Shown: one piece after another, positions 8,774 to 18,285 of the stretch
How the letters are laid out: every line of letters starts with the position of its first letter
Numbering within the stretch: position 1 is the first letter of the stretch
Assembly: GCA_028705775.1 (NCBI GenBank)
Contig: JAQWCW010000002.1
Location: 1 to 64,000 of the forward strand
Origin: Eubacteriales bacterium
Lineage (GTDB): Bacteria; Bacillota; Clostridia; Christensenellales; Aristaeellaceae
Length of the DNA stretch: 64,000 bases
Reading direction: 5' to 3'
Program-made: the position numbers and the translations under genes
The notes under the pieces: generated by a model
Told to the model about the DNA's origin: nothing
Databases searched by the model: none
Seen by the model: only the letters and a program-made list of their open reading frames with translations

Positions 8774-8821
8774 TTGCGGCGTAAATGCCGCAAAATATTG
8801 ATTGCCCCTTGTTTAAGGGGC
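8774..8821 (-). other. Two small hairpins between the GNAT gene and purH
   Basis: TTGCGGC/GCCGCAA (8774-8780 with 8787-8793) and GCCCCTT/AAGGGGC (8804-8810 with 8815-8821). Both stems are perfect but neither has a real T tract on the minus strand, so they are more likely mRNA processing or stability elements than terminators. Confidence 0.45.
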
Positions 8822-8828
8822 GGAGGAC

Positions 8829-9638
8829 TCATAAATCCATTCCGGGGTAGATGTTCATTGTCTTTTTAAGCTGCGCGCCCATCTGCTTCATGAAGGTTAT
8901 CAGCGGCTTGTTGCGCCGCAATACGAGCGCGTCCATCTGATAGATTTCGCTCTGCGAGAAAATGCTCATCGCGCTTTTGAGCAGAATCGTTCCGTATCCT
9001 TGGCAGCGCATCTGCGGCAGAATGTACATCATCGTCAGCTCTGAGCGGGAGCTGTTGCCCGCCGCAAGAAGCTCGCCTACAATGCGCCCTTCGCGGATAA
9101 GACCAATCGCGACAAACCGTCGGAACTGCATAAGCGATATCAGGTTGTCGGAGGTAAGCCGCGATATGCGGTGCTGGTTAAGGCGGGCAAGAAACTCGTC
9201 CTGCTGCTGCTGAGTCTGGAGCGGAACGGGGGCAATGCTCATCTCAGGCGTCATCAGCGGCGCGGGCATACCGGGAACGATGGGCAGCGTTACCATATCC
9301 TCCGCGTCGTCCATCATAAAGCCGTTCTCCGAAAAGAAGGTCAGCAGGGGCAAATCCTTGGGCGAAAGCTGGGTATAAAGGCGCGCAGGAGGCAAATCAC
9401 CCTCGCGCACCATTTGCAGTGCGCGGGCGTAGAGAGCGCCGAAAAGGAGATAGTAGGCTTCCTCGCCGCCCTCCATGTGCAGATAGATTTGCATCGGCTG
9501 CTCAGGAAAAAGCTCCCGCGCCGAAAAGCACAGCAGATAGCCGCTTCCGTGCTGCATTCCTGTTTCATCCGAGGCGATAAACACGTCCTGAGGCGGCAGT
9601 CCGATATATGGCTCGCTTGGGTTTGTTACCCGCAACAT
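8829..9638 (-). CDS. GNAT-fold protein with two acetyltransferase-like halves, inside the pur operon
   Basis: A 269-aa protein. The C-terminal half has a GNAT domain with an acetyl-CoA loop (RCQGYGT, near residue 213) after strands rich in MMYILP. The N-terminal half also ends like a GNAT domain (LLTFFSENGF, residues 103-112) but lacks the acetyl-CoA loop, so it looks like a duplicated and partly degenerate pair. The substrate is unknown. It sits between purN and purH, transcribed with them, with an AAGGAGAAA ribosome-binding site. This position suggests co-expression with purine synthesis but does not prove a role in it. Confidence 0.75.
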   Translation of the reverse strand: MLRVTNPSEPYIGLPPQDVFIASDETGMQHGSGYLLCFSARELFPEQPMQIYLHMEGGEEAYYLLFGALYARALQMVREGDLPPARLYTQLSPKDLPLLTFFSENGFMMDDAEDMVTLPIVPGMPAPLMTPEMSIAPVPLQTQQQQDEFLARLNQHRISRLTSDNLISLMQFRRFVAIGLIREGRIVGELLAAGNSSRSELTMMYILPQMRCQGYGTILLKSAMSIFSQSEIYQMDALVLRRNKPLITFMKQMGAQLKKTMNIYPGMDL

Positions 9639-9680
9639 TCACGTTTCTCCTTAGCTATATAGCCGCCGGCGGCTGAAAGC

Positions 9681-10319
9681 TCAGTCATCGTTTCCGGCAG
9701 CGGAACGTATGCTGACCGTCCGATTGGATACGGTTATGCAATCATTGCAGAAATCCATCACAGCTTTGGGCAGAAGTATATGCTCCTGCTCAAGCACCCG
9801 CGCCGCAAGCGCGTCCGGAGTATCGTTTGGGTATACCGGAACGGCTTTCTGCGCGATAATCGCGCCCGTATCCGTCCCCTCGTCCACGAAGTGGATTGTT
9901 GAGCCGGATACCTTTGCGCCGTAGGCAAGCACCGCTTCATGCACAAAATGCCCGTACATTCCCTTCCCGCAGAAGGCGGGAATCAGCGCGGGGTGAGTGT
10001 TGATAATGCGGAATGGGAGCGCCGCGATGGTTTCCTTAGGCAGTATGCCCAAAAATCCGGCGAGTACTACAAGGTCGGGCTTTGCCGACATAATCGCTTC
10101 ATGACGCGCTTTCTGGCACGCGCTCATATCGGGATAATCGTCCTTGTGGATAACAACGGACGGTATTCCCGCCTTTTTCGCGCGCTCCAGAGCGTAGGCT
10201 TTTCGGGCGGAGGACAGCACCAATACTATTTTACCATTTATCATACCGCTTTGACAAGCGTCGATAATGGTTTGCAGATTCGTTCCGCCGCCGCTTACGC
10301 ATATTACGATGCGCTTCAT
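9681..10319 (-). CDS. purN: Phosphoribosylglycinamide formyltransferase
   Basis: A 212-aa folate-dependent GAR transformylase, step 3 of purine synthesis. The catalytic triad is present: N107 and H109 in [11 protein letters not shown], and D150 in DEGTDTG. The N-terminal SGGGTNLQ motif binds the phosphate of GAR. Its ATG overlaps the purM stop (ATGA, 10316-10319), showing translational coupling. The C-terminal 15-20 residues after the helical end are slightly longer than in E. coli. Confidence 0.96.
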   Translation of the reverse strand: MKRIVICVSGGGTNLQTIIDACQSGMINGKIVLVLSSARKAYALERAKKAGIPSVVIHKDDYPDMSACQKARHEAIMSAKPDLVVLAGFLGILPKETIAALPFRIINTHPALIPAFCGKGMYGHFVHEAVLAYGAKVSGSTIHFVDEGTDTGAIIAQKAVPVYPNDTPDALAARVLEQEHILLPKAVMDFCNDCITVSNRTVSIRSAAGNDD

Positions 10320-11347
10320 CTTAAAACCAGCTTCTCGCCGCCCTCGCGCTTTACGATTGAGCCGATTCTGTATGCCTTGTCGCCCGCTTCCTCGCAGATG
10401 GCGATTGCCTTGTCCGCGTCCTCGGGAGAGAGCGCGACGACCATTCCGATGCCCATGTTGAAGGTGTTGTAGATGGCCTTGTCGTCAAGCTGCCCTTCTT
10501 TTCTGAGAAGCTCGAAAAGCGGGGGAACGCTCCAAGAGCCGAGCTTGATTTCAGCCGCCAGATTATCGTCCGGAATGCAGCGCGGGATATTTTCGATAAA
10601 GCCGCCGCCGGTGATGTTGGCGATTCCGTGTACGTCAAGCTTTCCGGTAAGGCTCATTATCGTTTTTACATATATGCGGGTGGGGGTGAGGATTGCCTCG
10701 CCGAGCGGCTTATCCATACCGTCATAGCCCTTTTCAAGGTCGTATTTCCCGTTCAGTATGAGCTTTCTTACGAGCGAGAAGCCGTTGGAATGCAGCCCGC
10801 TGGAGGCAAGACCGATAAGCACGTCGCCCTCCTTGACCTTTGAGCCGTTAATGCTCTTGTCGCGGTCAACGATTCCGACGCAGAAGCCTGCCATGTCGTA
10901 CTCGCCTTCCTGATAAAAGCCGGGCATTTCAGCGGTTTCGCCGCCGATAAGCGCGCAGGAGGACTGAACGCAGCCCTCCGAAACGCCCGCTACGATTTCG
11001 GCTATCTTTTCCGGCTCCATTCTGCCGCTTGCGATGTAATCAAGGAAGAAAAGCGGGCGCGCGCCCTGACAGATAACGTCGTTTACGCACATTGCAACGC
11101 AGTCGATTCCGACCGTGTCGTGCTTATCCAGAATGAACGCGAATTTGAGCTTTGTGCCTACGCCGTCAGTTCCGGCAACAAGCACGGGCTTTTCCATTTT
11201 CTCGTTTTCAAGAGTATAGAAGCCGCCGAAGGAGCCCAGACCGCCAAGCACGTTCTCGTTCATCGTGCGCTTAACGTGCTTTTTCATCAGGCTTACAGCC
11301 TCGTAACCGCGCTCGACGTCAACGCCCGCATCCTTGTAGGTTATCAT
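10316..11347 (-). CDS. purM: Phosphoribosylformylglycinamidine cyclo-ligase (AIRS)
   Basis: A 343-aa AIR synthetase, step 5 of purine synthesis, closing the imidazole ring of AIR with ATP. Signature elements: [11 protein letters not shown] at the N-terminus, [12 protein letters not shown] near 61-72, and [11 protein letters not shown] near 137-147. Full length. An AAGGAGGAAA site precedes the ATG, 13 bp after purF. It overlaps purN by four bases. Confidence 0.97.
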   Translation of the reverse strand: MITYKDAGVDVERGYEAVSLMKKHVKRTMNENVLGGLGSFGGFYTLENEKMEKPVLVAGTDGVGTKLKFAFILDKHDTVGIDCVAMCVNDVICQGARPLFFLDYIASGRMEPEKIAEIVAGVSEGCVQSSCALIGGETAEMPGFYQEGEYDMAGFCVGIVDRDKSINGSKVKEGDVLIGLASSGLHSNGFSLVRKLILNGKYDLEKGYDGMDKPLGEAILTPTRIYVKTIMSLTGKLDVHGIANITGGGFIENIPRCIPDDNLAAEIKLGSWSVPPLFELLRKEGQLDDKAIYNTFNMGIGMVVALSPEDADKAIAICEEAGDKAYRIGSIVKREGGEKLVLR

Positions 11348-11360
11348 CTGTTTTTCCTCC

Positions 11361-12791
11361 TTATTCTATCGCGAGGTCGCAGCTTTCGCTTTCGGAAAGC
11401 GGCATGGGATAGTCGCCGTCAAAGCAGCCGGAGCAGAAGCCGCAGCCGGAGCCTTCAACGGTTTTGAGCAAATCATGAAGGGAAAGGAACTTGAGGCTGT
11501 CCGCGCCGATGTACTCGCGCATCTGCTCGCAGGTGCGGTGGCTGCCAAGCAGCTCTTCCTCGCTCGGAGTGTCGATTCCGAAGAAGCAGGGATGCATTAC
11601 GATGGGGCTTGAAACGCGCATATGAACCTCGCGCGCGCCCGCAAGCCTGAGCATATCGACAATCTTGCGGCTCGTCGTTCCTCTTACTATCGAATCGTCA
11701 ACCATGACAATGCGCTTGCCCTTTACATTTTTGGTAAGCGCGTTCAGCTTTGTTCTTACGCCGATTTCGCGCATTCCCTGCTCGGGCTGAATGAAGGTGC
11801 GCCCGACATAGCGGTTTTTCGCCAGACCCTCGCCGTAGGGGATTCCGCTTTTTTCGGCATAGCCGATAGCCGCGGGAACGGCGCTGTCCGGAACGGCAAT
11901 TACCATATCCGCGCTTACGTCGTCATGAGCCGCAAGGCGCATTCCCGCCGCCTTGCGCGCGGCGTAAACGCCCACGCCGTCTATCATCGAGTCCGTGCGC
12001 GCAAAGTATACGAATTCAAAAACGCACAGCTTGCTGCGGCAGGTTACGGGCATCTGGATTGAGCGCAGACCGTTTTCGTCAATAATGACGATTTCGCCCG
12101 GATGAACGTCGCGGACGAATTCCGCGCCTACTGCGTCAAAGGCGCAGCTTTCGGAAGCAAGCACATAGCTGTCCTCGCCAATCCGCCCAAGCGCGAGCGG
12201 ACGGATTCCGAACGGGTCGCGGATTCCGATTAGCTGCGTTTCCGTCATCATCACGAGCGCGTAGGAGCCGCGCACGGATTTCATCATTTTATGAATCGCT
12301 TCCTCAAGACCGTCGGAGGAGAGGCGGGCGATAAGATTGAGGATTACCTCGGTGTCAACCGTCGTCTGGAAGATTGCGCCGTAGTCCTCAAGCTTTGAGC
12401 GCAGCGCGGGCGCGTTGATAAGGTTGCCGTTATGCGCAAGCGCGAGATTGCCGTGCTTGTAGCGCGCCACAAGCGGCTGAGCGTTAATCGCGTCGGAAAC
12501 GCCGAAGGTCGAATAGCGGACATGACCGATTGCGATTCTGCCCGTAAGAGCCTGAATCGTTTCCTGGTCGAACACCTCCGGCACAAGCCCCTTGTTGCGG
12601 ACGTAGCGGATACCGCTGCCGTCCGTAACGGCTATGCCCGCGCTCTCCTGCCCGCGGTGCTGCAGGGAATACAGCCCGAAATACGCGGCTTCACCGACGT
12701 GCAGGCTGCCCTCCGCGTCATATACGCCGAATACGCCGCAGTCTTCCTCCATGCGGTCGCCGGCAAAACGGAAATCGGTTGGTACTGGCAT
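11361..12791 (-). CDS. purF: Amidophosphoribosyltransferase
   Basis: A 476-aa enzyme for the committed step of purine synthesis, making phosphoribosylamine from PRPP and glutamine. A short propeptide ends before the nucleophile Cys18 ([11 protein letters not shown]), followed by the [10 protein letters not shown] glutaminase loop. The phosphoribosyltransferase half has the PRPP motif [12 protein letters not shown]. Cysteines matching the iron-sulphur cluster of the Bacillus type are present: one in the KLCVFE segment, HPCFFG, and the closing CGFCSGC group. Start chosen after AAGGAGAAA. It belongs to the oxygen-sensitive Fe-S class. Confidence 0.97.
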   Translation of the reverse strand: MPVPTDFRFAGDRMEEDCGVFGVYDAEGSLHVGEAAYFGLYSLQHRGQESAGIAVTDGSGIRYVRNKGLVPEVFDQETIQALTGRIAIGHVRYSTFGVSDAINAQPLVARYKHGNLALAHNGNLINAPALRSKLEDYGAIFQTTVDTEVILNLIARLSSDGLEEAIHKMMKSVRGSYALVMMTETQLIGIRDPFGIRPLALGRIGEDSYVLASESCAFDAVGAEFVRDVHPGEIVIIDENGLRSIQMPVTCRSKLCVFEFVYFARTDSMIDGVGVYAARKAAGMRLAAHDDVSADMVIAVPDSAVPAAIGYAEKSGIPYGEGLAKNRYVGRTFIQPEQGMREIGVRTKLNALTKNVKGKRIVMVDDSIVRGTTSRKIVDMLRLAGAREVHMRVSSPIVMHPCFFGIDTPSEEELLGSHRTCEQMREYIGADSLKFLSLHDLLKTVEGSGCGFCSGCFDGDYPMPLSESESCDLAIE

Positions 12792-12822
12792 ATCATTTCT
12801 CCTTAATTGCGCATTTTGCTGC

Positions 12823-13320
12823 TTACAGCTCCGAAATGCGCGCCTTAATCTCAGCGTCAGCGCTTGAAACGGATTCCTTCATTAATTTGCGCGCTTTTTT
12901 CAGCTTCTCGCGAAGCTCGGGATACTTAACGGAAAGGATTTCGATTGCAAGCAGAGCCGCGTTCTCCGCCCCGTCTATCGCAACCGTCGCAACCGGAATT
13001 CCGCCCGGCATCTGCACGGTTGACAAAAGCGCGTCAAGACCGTCGAGCGTCGAGCTTTTCATCGGAATCCCGATAACGGGCAGAACGGTGTTGGCGGCGA
13101 TAATTCCAGCCAGATGAGCCGCCTTGCCTGCCGCGGCGATTATTACTTCATAACCGCTTTTTTCGGCGCATTTTGCAAAGGCGGAGGTTTCGTCCGGAGT
13201 ACGGTGCGCGCTCATAACGAACGCGTCCAAATCAACGCCGTATTCCTTGAATGTCTTAACCGCTTTTTCGAGCTGCGGGAAATCGCTCTTGGAGCCCATA
13301 ATCAGCGCCGCCTTCGGCAT
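12823..13320 (-). CDS. purE: N5-carboxyaminoimidazole ribonucleotide mutase
   Basis: A 165-aa class I PurE, converting N5-CAIR to CAIR. The phosphate loop MGSKSDF (8-14), the MSAHRTP catalytic segment (36-42) and the [14 protein letters not shown] loop are all present. It is the first gene of the operon, with GGAGGGA upstream and a promoter at 13361-13389. The 5' leader is only about 34 nt, which leaves no room for a purine riboswitch. purK, purC, purL, purQ and purS are not in this window. Confidence 0.96.
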   Translation of the reverse strand: MPKAALIMGSKSDFPQLEKAVKTFKEYGVDLDAFVMSAHRTPDETSAFAKCAEKSGYEVIIAAAGKAAHLAGIIAANTVLPVIGIPMKSSTLDGLDALLSTVQMPGGIPVATVAIDGAENAALLAIEILSVKYPELREKLKKARKLMKESVSSADAEIKARISEL

Positions 13321-13360
13321 AAATCATCCCTCCAGATTCACTCGTCAGAAATACCTTTCT

Positions 13361-13389
13361 ATTCTATCAAAGCCGCTATCCGAATGCAA
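13361..13389 (-). promoter_or_regulatory. Promoter of the purine operon
   Basis: Minus strand TTGCAT (13384-13389), 17-bp spacer, TAGAAT (13361-13366), about 41 bp before the purE ATG. No PurR box or riboswitch is recognised by eye. Confidence 0.72.
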
Positions 13390-13443
13390 GGCAAAAACTA
13401 AACGATAAATAAGATAAATTAAAAAACGTTCGTGTTTTTCTGC

Positions 13444-13471
13444 TTGAATATCGCAGAAGCAGTGCTATAAT
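13444..13471 (+). promoter_or_regulatory. Promoter of the first MATE gene
   Basis: TTGAAT at 13444-13449, 16-bp spacer, TATAAT at 13466-13471, diverging from the purE promoter. Confidence 0.65.
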
Positions 13472-13520
13472 ATGGCGTAACTCTTTATTTGCCGCGAATG
13501 CGGGGGGAGGGGAGCAAACA

Positions 13521-14873
13521 ATGCAGCTTGACTCGGAGCGCAGGAATTTTGATTCGCTCGGCGGTATGCTGAAGCTTATTATACCTATTTTTATTGAGCT
13601 TTTGCTTCAGGTGCTCGTCGGGAATATAGACCAGATGATGCTCAGCAATTTCAATCAGGATTCGGTAGGCGCGGTTGCAAACGCGAATACGATTCTGAAT
13701 GTTTTCATGCTCGTTTTCACCATGATAAGCCTCGCGACCACAATCCTTGCCTCGCAGTTCATCGGCGCGGGAAGAAAGGATAAGGTTGAGGAGGTTTACT
13801 CGGTTTCCGTTTTCATGAATATCGCCTTCGGGCTTTTAATCAGCGTAATGCTCGTCGCGCTGCACCGCCCGCTGTTTTCATTGATGCGAATGGACGCAAG
13901 GTTCTGGGACGACGCAGGCTCGTACATGGTTATCGTCGGCGGCTTCTCCTTCCTTCAGAGCCTTTATCTGACTTATACCGCAATATTCCGCTCAAAGCGG
14001 ATGATGAACGTAACAATGTTCGTTTCGATGGCAATGAACGTTGTAAACGTTATCTTCAATTATATTCTGATATACGGGCTTTGGATTTTCCCCGCAATGG
14101 GCGTTGCGGGCGCTGCAATCGCGACGGTTCTGAGCCGCGTTGCGGGCGTTGTGACGCTTATGATTATCTATCGCCGCCGTATGCCGGAGAAGATTCGGCT
14201 GCGCTATATGCGCCCTTTCCCGAAGGATATGCTCAAAAGGCTTCTGGCAATCGGGCTGCCGAGCGCGGGGGAGAGCTTTTCCTATCAGCTCTCGCAAGCC
14301 GTGCTGCTTTCCGTTATCAACGGCTTTGGCGCGGATTCGACGAACGCCAAGGCATACTGCGCAATAATCGTTCAGTTTTCGTACCTATACTGCATAGCCG
14401 TTTCGCAGGCGGCGCAAATCTGCGTCGGCTATCATGTCGGCGCGCGCGAGTATGATAAGGCGGACAAGCTGACTAAACGGCTTATTATGACCTCTATTGT
14501 CGTTACGGCAATCTGCACCACGTCAATCTATCTTCTTCACCCGACAATCCTTTCGTGGTTCGGGGTCAGCGCGCCCGTTATGGCGCTCTGCGGGCAGGTG
14601 CTGATGATAGACATAGTGCTTGAAATGGGCAGAAGCTTCAACTCCGTGTTCATCCGCGCGCTTCAAGGCTCCGGCGACGTGCGCTATCCCATAATCATCG
14701 GAATTCTCGCAATGTGGATTATCTCCGTCGGTTTGGGCTGCTTCTTCGGTATCGTTCTCGGCTGGGGGCTTGCGGGCGTTTGGCTCGGAATGACGCTTGA
14801 CGAATGCTCGCGCGGAATAATCTTCGCGTTTCGCTGGAAGAGCGGAATCTGGAAGCAAAAGACGCTTATATAA
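13521..14873 (+). CDS. MATE family efflux transporter
   Basis: A 450-aa polytopic membrane protein with about 12 predicted helices and the MATE pattern: an N-terminal helix with QVLVGNIDQMMLS, then ANANTILN, QFIGAGR, and a mirrored second half with VGYHVGARE. MATE proteins export cationic drugs or metabolites using a sodium or proton gradient; the substrate here is unknown. The ATG at 13521 follows a very strong GGGGGGAGGGGAG. It is read divergently from the pur operon. A second MATE gene of a different subgroup is at 51751-53145. Confidence 0.92.
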   Translation: MQLDSERRNFDSLGGMLKLIIPIFIELLLQVLVGNIDQMMLSNFNQDSVGAVANANTILNVFMLVFTMISLATTILASQFIGAGRKDKVEEVYSVSVFMNIAFGLLISVMLVALHRPLFSLMRMDARFWDDAGSYMVIVGGFSFLQSLYLTYTAIFRSKRMMNVTMFVSMAMNVVNVIFNYILIYGLWIFPAMGVAGAAIATVLSRVAGVVTLMIIYRRRMPEKIRLRYMRPFPKDMLKRLLAIGLPSAGESFSYQLSQAVLLSVINGFGADSTNAKAYCAIIVQFSYLYCIAVSQAAQICVGYHVGAREYDKADKLTKRLIMTSIVVTAICTTSIYLLHPTILSWFGVSAPVMALCGQVLMIDIVLEMGRSFNSVFIRALQGSGDVRYPIIIGILAMWIISVGLGCFFGIVLGWGLAGVWLGMTLDECSRGIIFAFRWKSGIWKQKTLI

Positions 14874-14903
14874 ACGTATTTTTATAGTAAATAAGCGCCT
14901 TGC

Positions 14904-14942
14904 TTGCAATAGTAACGTATGGTATTGTATATATGCTATACA
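14904..14942 (+). promoter_or_regulatory. Candidate promoter of the AT-rich GNAT gene
   Basis: TTGCAA at 14904-14909 with TATATA at 14928-14933 (18-bp spacer), or an extended -10 TGCTATACA ending at 14942. The local AT content makes chance matches likely. Confidence 0.35.
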
Positions 14943-14986
14943 GACAAATCGGAATTTGCAAAATAGACGGAAGGATTGGTAATGAA

Positions 14987-15478
14987 ATGAATATCATTAT
15001 ACGTGAATATAAAAAGGACGACTTGGAAGAAATGATTGATATTTGGAATGAAGTGGTTGAGGATGGTATAGCATTTCCACAAGAGGAATTGCTGACACAC
15101 ACAACAGGCGAATCGTTTTTTAACAATCAGACGTATTGTGCGGTTGCAGAAAACACGAAAAGCGGAAAAATATGCGGTTTATATATCTTACATCCGAATA
15201 ATATAGGGAGATGTGGACATATATGCAATGCAAGCTATGCAGTTGGCGAAGACGCGAGAGGATTGCATATTGGAGAAAAACTTGTAAGTGACTGTTTGCA
15301 ACAAGGAAAAGAACACGGTTTTCGTGTGTTGCAATTTAATGCTGTTGTTGAATCAAACATTCACGCAAGGCATCTATATGAGAGACTTGGTTTTGTTCAG
15401 CTAGGCGTTATCCCTAATGGGTTTCGTATGAAGGATGGGCATTATGAAAATATTTGTCCATACTATCACGAACTATAA
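14987..15478 (+). CDS. GNAT N-acetyltransferase, AT-rich and probably acquired
   Basis: A 163-aa GNAT protein resembling phosphinothricin acetyltransferases. It has the REYKKDD start typical of GNAT N-termini, an acetyl-CoA loop around GEDARGLHIGEKL, and the C-terminal NIHARHLYERLGF helix-strand. The ATG at 14987 follows GGAAGG. Base use differs sharply from all neighbours: A/T-rich third positions, AGA, ATA and TTA codons where the flanking genes use CGC, GCG and CTT. This points to recent horizontal transfer. The substrate is unknown; small molecule or antibiotic acetylation is possible. Followed by a perfect 11-bp terminator stem. Confidence 0.82.
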   Translation: MNIIIREYKKDDLEEMIDIWNEVVEDGIAFPQEELLTHTTGESFFNNQTYCAVAENTKSGKICGLYILHPNNIGRCGHICNASYAVGEDARGLHIGEKLVSDCLQQGKEHGFRVLQFNAVVESNIHARHLYERLGFVQLGVIPNGFRMKDGHYENICPYYHEL

Positions 15479-15530
15479 TAAGACAAATTCCCGTTTGTCG
15501 GTGAGATTAAGAGCATAGCCTTGTATAAAG

Positions 15531-15575
15531 AAACGCCCGCCCAAAAGATAAGCCTTTTCGGCGGGCGTTTTCTAT
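15531..15575. terminator. Bidirectional terminator between convergent genes
   Basis: A perfect 11-bp stem AAACGCCCGCC (15531-15541) with GGCGGGCGTTT (15560-15570), T-rich on both strands. It serves the GNAT gene and the minus-strand transglutaminase operon. Confidence 0.85.
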
Positions 15576-15612
15576 ACTTTATTATTGGAGCACAGGATTG
15601 CTGAACCGCACG

Positions 15613-16446
15613 TTAATACGGGCTTTTAGCGAATATCCCGATGTCGCCGTAAAGTTTCGTGTTCTTTTCTTCGCTATTTCGCCAGCTGAGCAGCTGATTT
15701 GACTTTCCGAATTTTCCTATGCGGAAGTCAATATTGGCAAGGCGTGCCGCCTTTACGTCATAGCCGATTGGAGCAAAGGAGAGCATTTTTGCTTTCGTCG
15801 TTTTTTTGCCGCCCTGCTCCGTCGCCATCTGAAACCAGTACATATCCTTTGCGTAGTACCGCAGGATTTCGTCCTTGTCTATTCTTGCTCCGTTATATGC
15901 GGCTTCCTCGCCGAAGTACACGCTTTCCTGCTTGGCAAGCCGCGTGCGAAGCTCCATAATGCAGAGCGGCTCGTTATCCGAATAGGCGTACAGCTTGTAA
16001 GTGGGGTCGAGCATAATCCACCTTTTTTTATCGCTGAGCCATGCTTCCGTCACCACATGGTTGTCCGCGTCGTAAGGCGAGGCGGGCATCATGAACACGG
16101 TTCGCGCGGGAATCCCGATTTCCGCAAGGCATTCAGTCAGCGCGCTTGAAAGCGCCATGCAGTTTACTCCGCGCTCCCTGCCCTTAGCGAAGGAATAGTC
16201 CATGATGTCGCGGGCGGAATCGCTTGCTTTCAGGCTTACCGAGCCGTTGTGGAACATATTGTCCGATATAAAGGCGAGCATAGCCACCGCGCGCTTCATA
16301 TCCGAATCGCCCTTGTCGTTTTCCGCTATCGGATATTGCTTTGAGAGATTTGTTCTGCCCGTTGCGTACGCAATGCTTTCGCTAAGACCCTTCTGAAACT
16401 CGCCGCTCATTCTGAGCAGTCCGGAATAAATGTCGATTTCGGGCAT
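15613..16446 (-). CDS. Transglutaminase-like cysteine protease-fold protein
   Basis: A 277-aa protein with a transglutaminase-like core. The Cys-His-Asp triad is visible: C96 in RGVNCMALS, H130 in DNHVVTEAW, and D147 in IMLDPTY. No signal peptide or membrane segment is seen, so it is probably cytoplasmic. Such domains act as proteases, peptidases or transferases, and the substrate cannot be told. It starts three bases after the dnaB stop with its ribosome-binding site inside dnaB, so it is the last gene of the yybS-rplI-dnaB unit. The partnership with replication genes is not one I recognise. Confidence 0.75.
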   Translation of the reverse strand: MPEIDIYSGLLRMSGEFQKGLSESIAYATGRTNLSKQYPIAENDKGDSDMKRAVAMLAFISDNMFHNGSVSLKASDSARDIMDYSFAKGRERGVNCMALSSALTECLAEIGIPARTVFMMPASPYDADNHVVTEAWLSDKKRWIMLDPTYKLYAYSDNEPLCIMELRTRLAKQESVYFGEEAAYNGARIDKDEILRYYAKDMYWFQMATEQGGKKTTKAKMLSFAPIGYDVKAARLANIDFRIGKFGKSNQLLSWRNSEEKNTKLYGDIGIFAKSPY

Positions 16447-16449
16447 CGC

Positions 16450-17808
16450 TTAACCTCCGTACTCCTGCTGGCGCGTAGCCATGTTCGCATAAGTGGCGTA
16501 ATCGCTGAGCCATGCGAGGAATACCGTGCCGAGAGGACCGTTTCTCTGCTTGGCTACGATGACCTCAGCCTTGTTCCTGTCCTCAACCGCAGGGTCGTAA
16601 TAGCCCTCGCGGTGCAGGAACAGCACAACGTCCGCGTCCTGCTCGATAGAGCCGGAGTCGCGGATATCGTTAAGCATCGGGCGCTTATCCTGACGGTTGG
16701 TGTTGGCGCGCGAAAGCTGCGCGCAGGCGATAATCGGAATTTTCAGTTCGAGCGCAATGCTTTTCAGCTGGCGCGAAATTTCGCTTACTTCAAGCTGCCT
16801 GCTTTCCGTTTTCGTGTCGGCAGCCATCAGCTGCATATAGTCTATCATTGCGAGGTCAAGCCCTTTTTCCATCATCAGCTTGCGCAGCCTTGAGCGCACC
16901 TGCGATGGGGTAAGACCCGCCGTATCGTCTATATAAAGGGGCGAATTGCTCATCGGGCCAAGCACTCCCGCAAGGCGCATCCATTCCTGGTCGCTGAGTA
17001 TTCCGCGCCTTACGTTCTGCATATTCACCTTTGCCTCGGAGCAGAGCATACGCATTACAATCTGCGTTGACGGCATTTCAAGGCTGAAAACGGCTGTTTT
17101 CTTGCCTGCAACCATCGCGGCATACTGGCATACGTTCATAGAAAAACTGGTTTTACCCATGCCGGGGCGAGCGCCGACAAGCACAAGCTCGCCGGGGTGA
17201 AGCCCCGTAAGCACGTTGTCAAGGTCGATAAAGCCCGTCGGAACGCCGGAGGTCTTTCCTTTCAGGCGCGAAAGCTCCTCAATATGCTCGTAGGTTTGCG
17301 GCAGCAGCTCGCTTATATGGGTAAGGCTTGCTCCGTCGCGGCGGTGCATTGTGATTTCAAAAATGCGCTTTTCAGCGGCGCTGAGCGTTGTTGAAACGTC
17401 CTGCCCGCTGTAACAGTCCTGCGAAATAGCCTGACTTGCGCCGATTAGCCTTCTCAGCGTCGACTTTTCCAGCACAATATTGATGTAAGCCCGAACGTTG
17501 GCTGTCGTCGGCACGTTGGCGGAAACCTCAAGCAGATAGTTAACGCCGCCTATGCCCTCAAGAGTTCCGCGGCTTGAAAGCAGCGTGTCCATCGTAACCA
17601 TGTCAACGGGCGCGCCGGAGGCGTTAAGCTCCCGCGCGGCGGAGAACATTTCCTTGTGCGCGGGCGCGTAAAAATCCTCCTCGTGCAGCAGCTCGAGCGC
17701 GAGCACAACCGAGGCGTTATCCTGCATCATCGAGCCTAAGACGCAGCGCTCCGCCTCCTGCGAGTTGGGCGGAGTTGCGATATTGTTTGCGAGCGGATTT
17801 CCCTGCAT
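16450..17808 (-). CDS. dnaB: Replicative DNA helicase DnaB
   Basis: A 452-aa hexameric helicase that unwinds DNA at the replication fork (DnaC in Bacillus naming). The N-terminal helical domain (about 10-110) is followed by a linker and the RecA-like ATPase, with Walker A GARPGMGKT at 212-220 and a Walker B strand ending LAMIDYMQLM. The C-terminal DVVLFLHREGYYDP segment and a QRNGPLGTV loop are typical. Full length and no intein. It follows rplI by 21 bp in the conserved Firmicutes order. Confidence 0.97.
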   Translation of the reverse strand: MQGNPLANNIATPPNSQEAERCVLGSMMQDNASVVLALELLHEEDFYAPAHKEMFSAARELNASGAPVDMVTMDTLLSSRGTLEGIGGVNYLLEVSANVPTTANVRAYINIVLEKSTLRRLIGASQAISQDCYSGQDVSTTLSAAEKRIFEITMHRRDGASLTHISELLPQTYEHIEELSRLKGKTSGVPTGFIDLDNVLTGLHPGELVLVGARPGMGKTSFSMNVCQYAAMVAGKKTAVFSLEMPSTQIVMRMLCSEAKVNMQNVRRGILSDQEWMRLAGVLGPMSNSPLYIDDTAGLTPSQVRSRLRKLMMEKGLDLAMIDYMQLMAADTKTESRQLEVSEISRQLKSIALELKIPIIACAQLSRANTNRQDKRPMLNDIRDSGSIEQDADVVLFLHREGYYDPAVEDRNKAEVIVAKQRNGPLGTVFLAWLSDYATYANMATRQQEYGG

Positions 17809-17829
17809 TTTGCGCCTCCGAGTGCGTTT

Positions 17830-18285
17830 TTACTTGTTTTCTGCGGGTACTACGTGAACCTTCATCTTCGAGGTGATTCCGGGGTAAACCCATACTATCG
17901 CGTCAACGTCGCCGGTAGCGCGAATCGCTTCGGACAATTCAAGCTTGCGCTTGTCAATCTTGACTCCGTGCTGCTTTTCAAGGCAGTCGGCAACCTCCTG
18001 AGCGGTTATTGAGCCGTAGAGCCTTCCGTTTTCGCCGCAGCGGGCAAGAACGGTGATTGACTTGCCGTTAAGCTTCTGCGAAAGCTCCACAGCCTCCTGA
18101 CGGCGAACCTCCTCGCGGTGCTTGTCGGCGGCGTTGCTCTTTTCAACGGCGTTCAGATTCGCGGCGGTAGCCTCAACTGCGAGCTTGCGTGGGAAAAGAA
18201 AATTGCGCGCGTAGCCGTCCGAAACCTCAATCACCTGATTTTTGTTTCCCGAGCCTTTTACATCCTGTACAAGAACTACTTTCAT
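17830..18285 (-). CDS. rplI: 50S ribosomal protein L9
   Basis: A 151-aa bL9. It has the N-terminal signature [13 protein letters not shown], then [13 protein letters not shown] (25-37), the long connecting helix and the C-terminal domain with [10 protein letters not shown]9 binds 23S rRNA at the base of the L1 stalk and limits frameshifting. Its ATG overlaps the yybS stop (ATGA, 18282-18285). It lies in the yybS-rplI-dnaB order of Firmicutes. Confidence 0.97.
   Translation of the reverse strand: MKVVLVQDVKGSGNKNQVIEVSDGYARNFLFPRKLAVEATAANLNAVEKSNAADKHREEVRRQEAVELSQKLNGKSITVLARCGENGRLYGSITAQEVADCLEKQHGVKIDKRKLELSEAIRATGDVDAIVWVYPGITSKMKVHVVPAENK

Noticed and set aside
7674..8801. 375-codon plus-strand frame opposite purH
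   Set aside because: purH is complete and conserved on the other strand.
13321..13360. Purine riboswitch before purE
   Set aside because: The leader is only about 34 nt and holds no riboswitch core.
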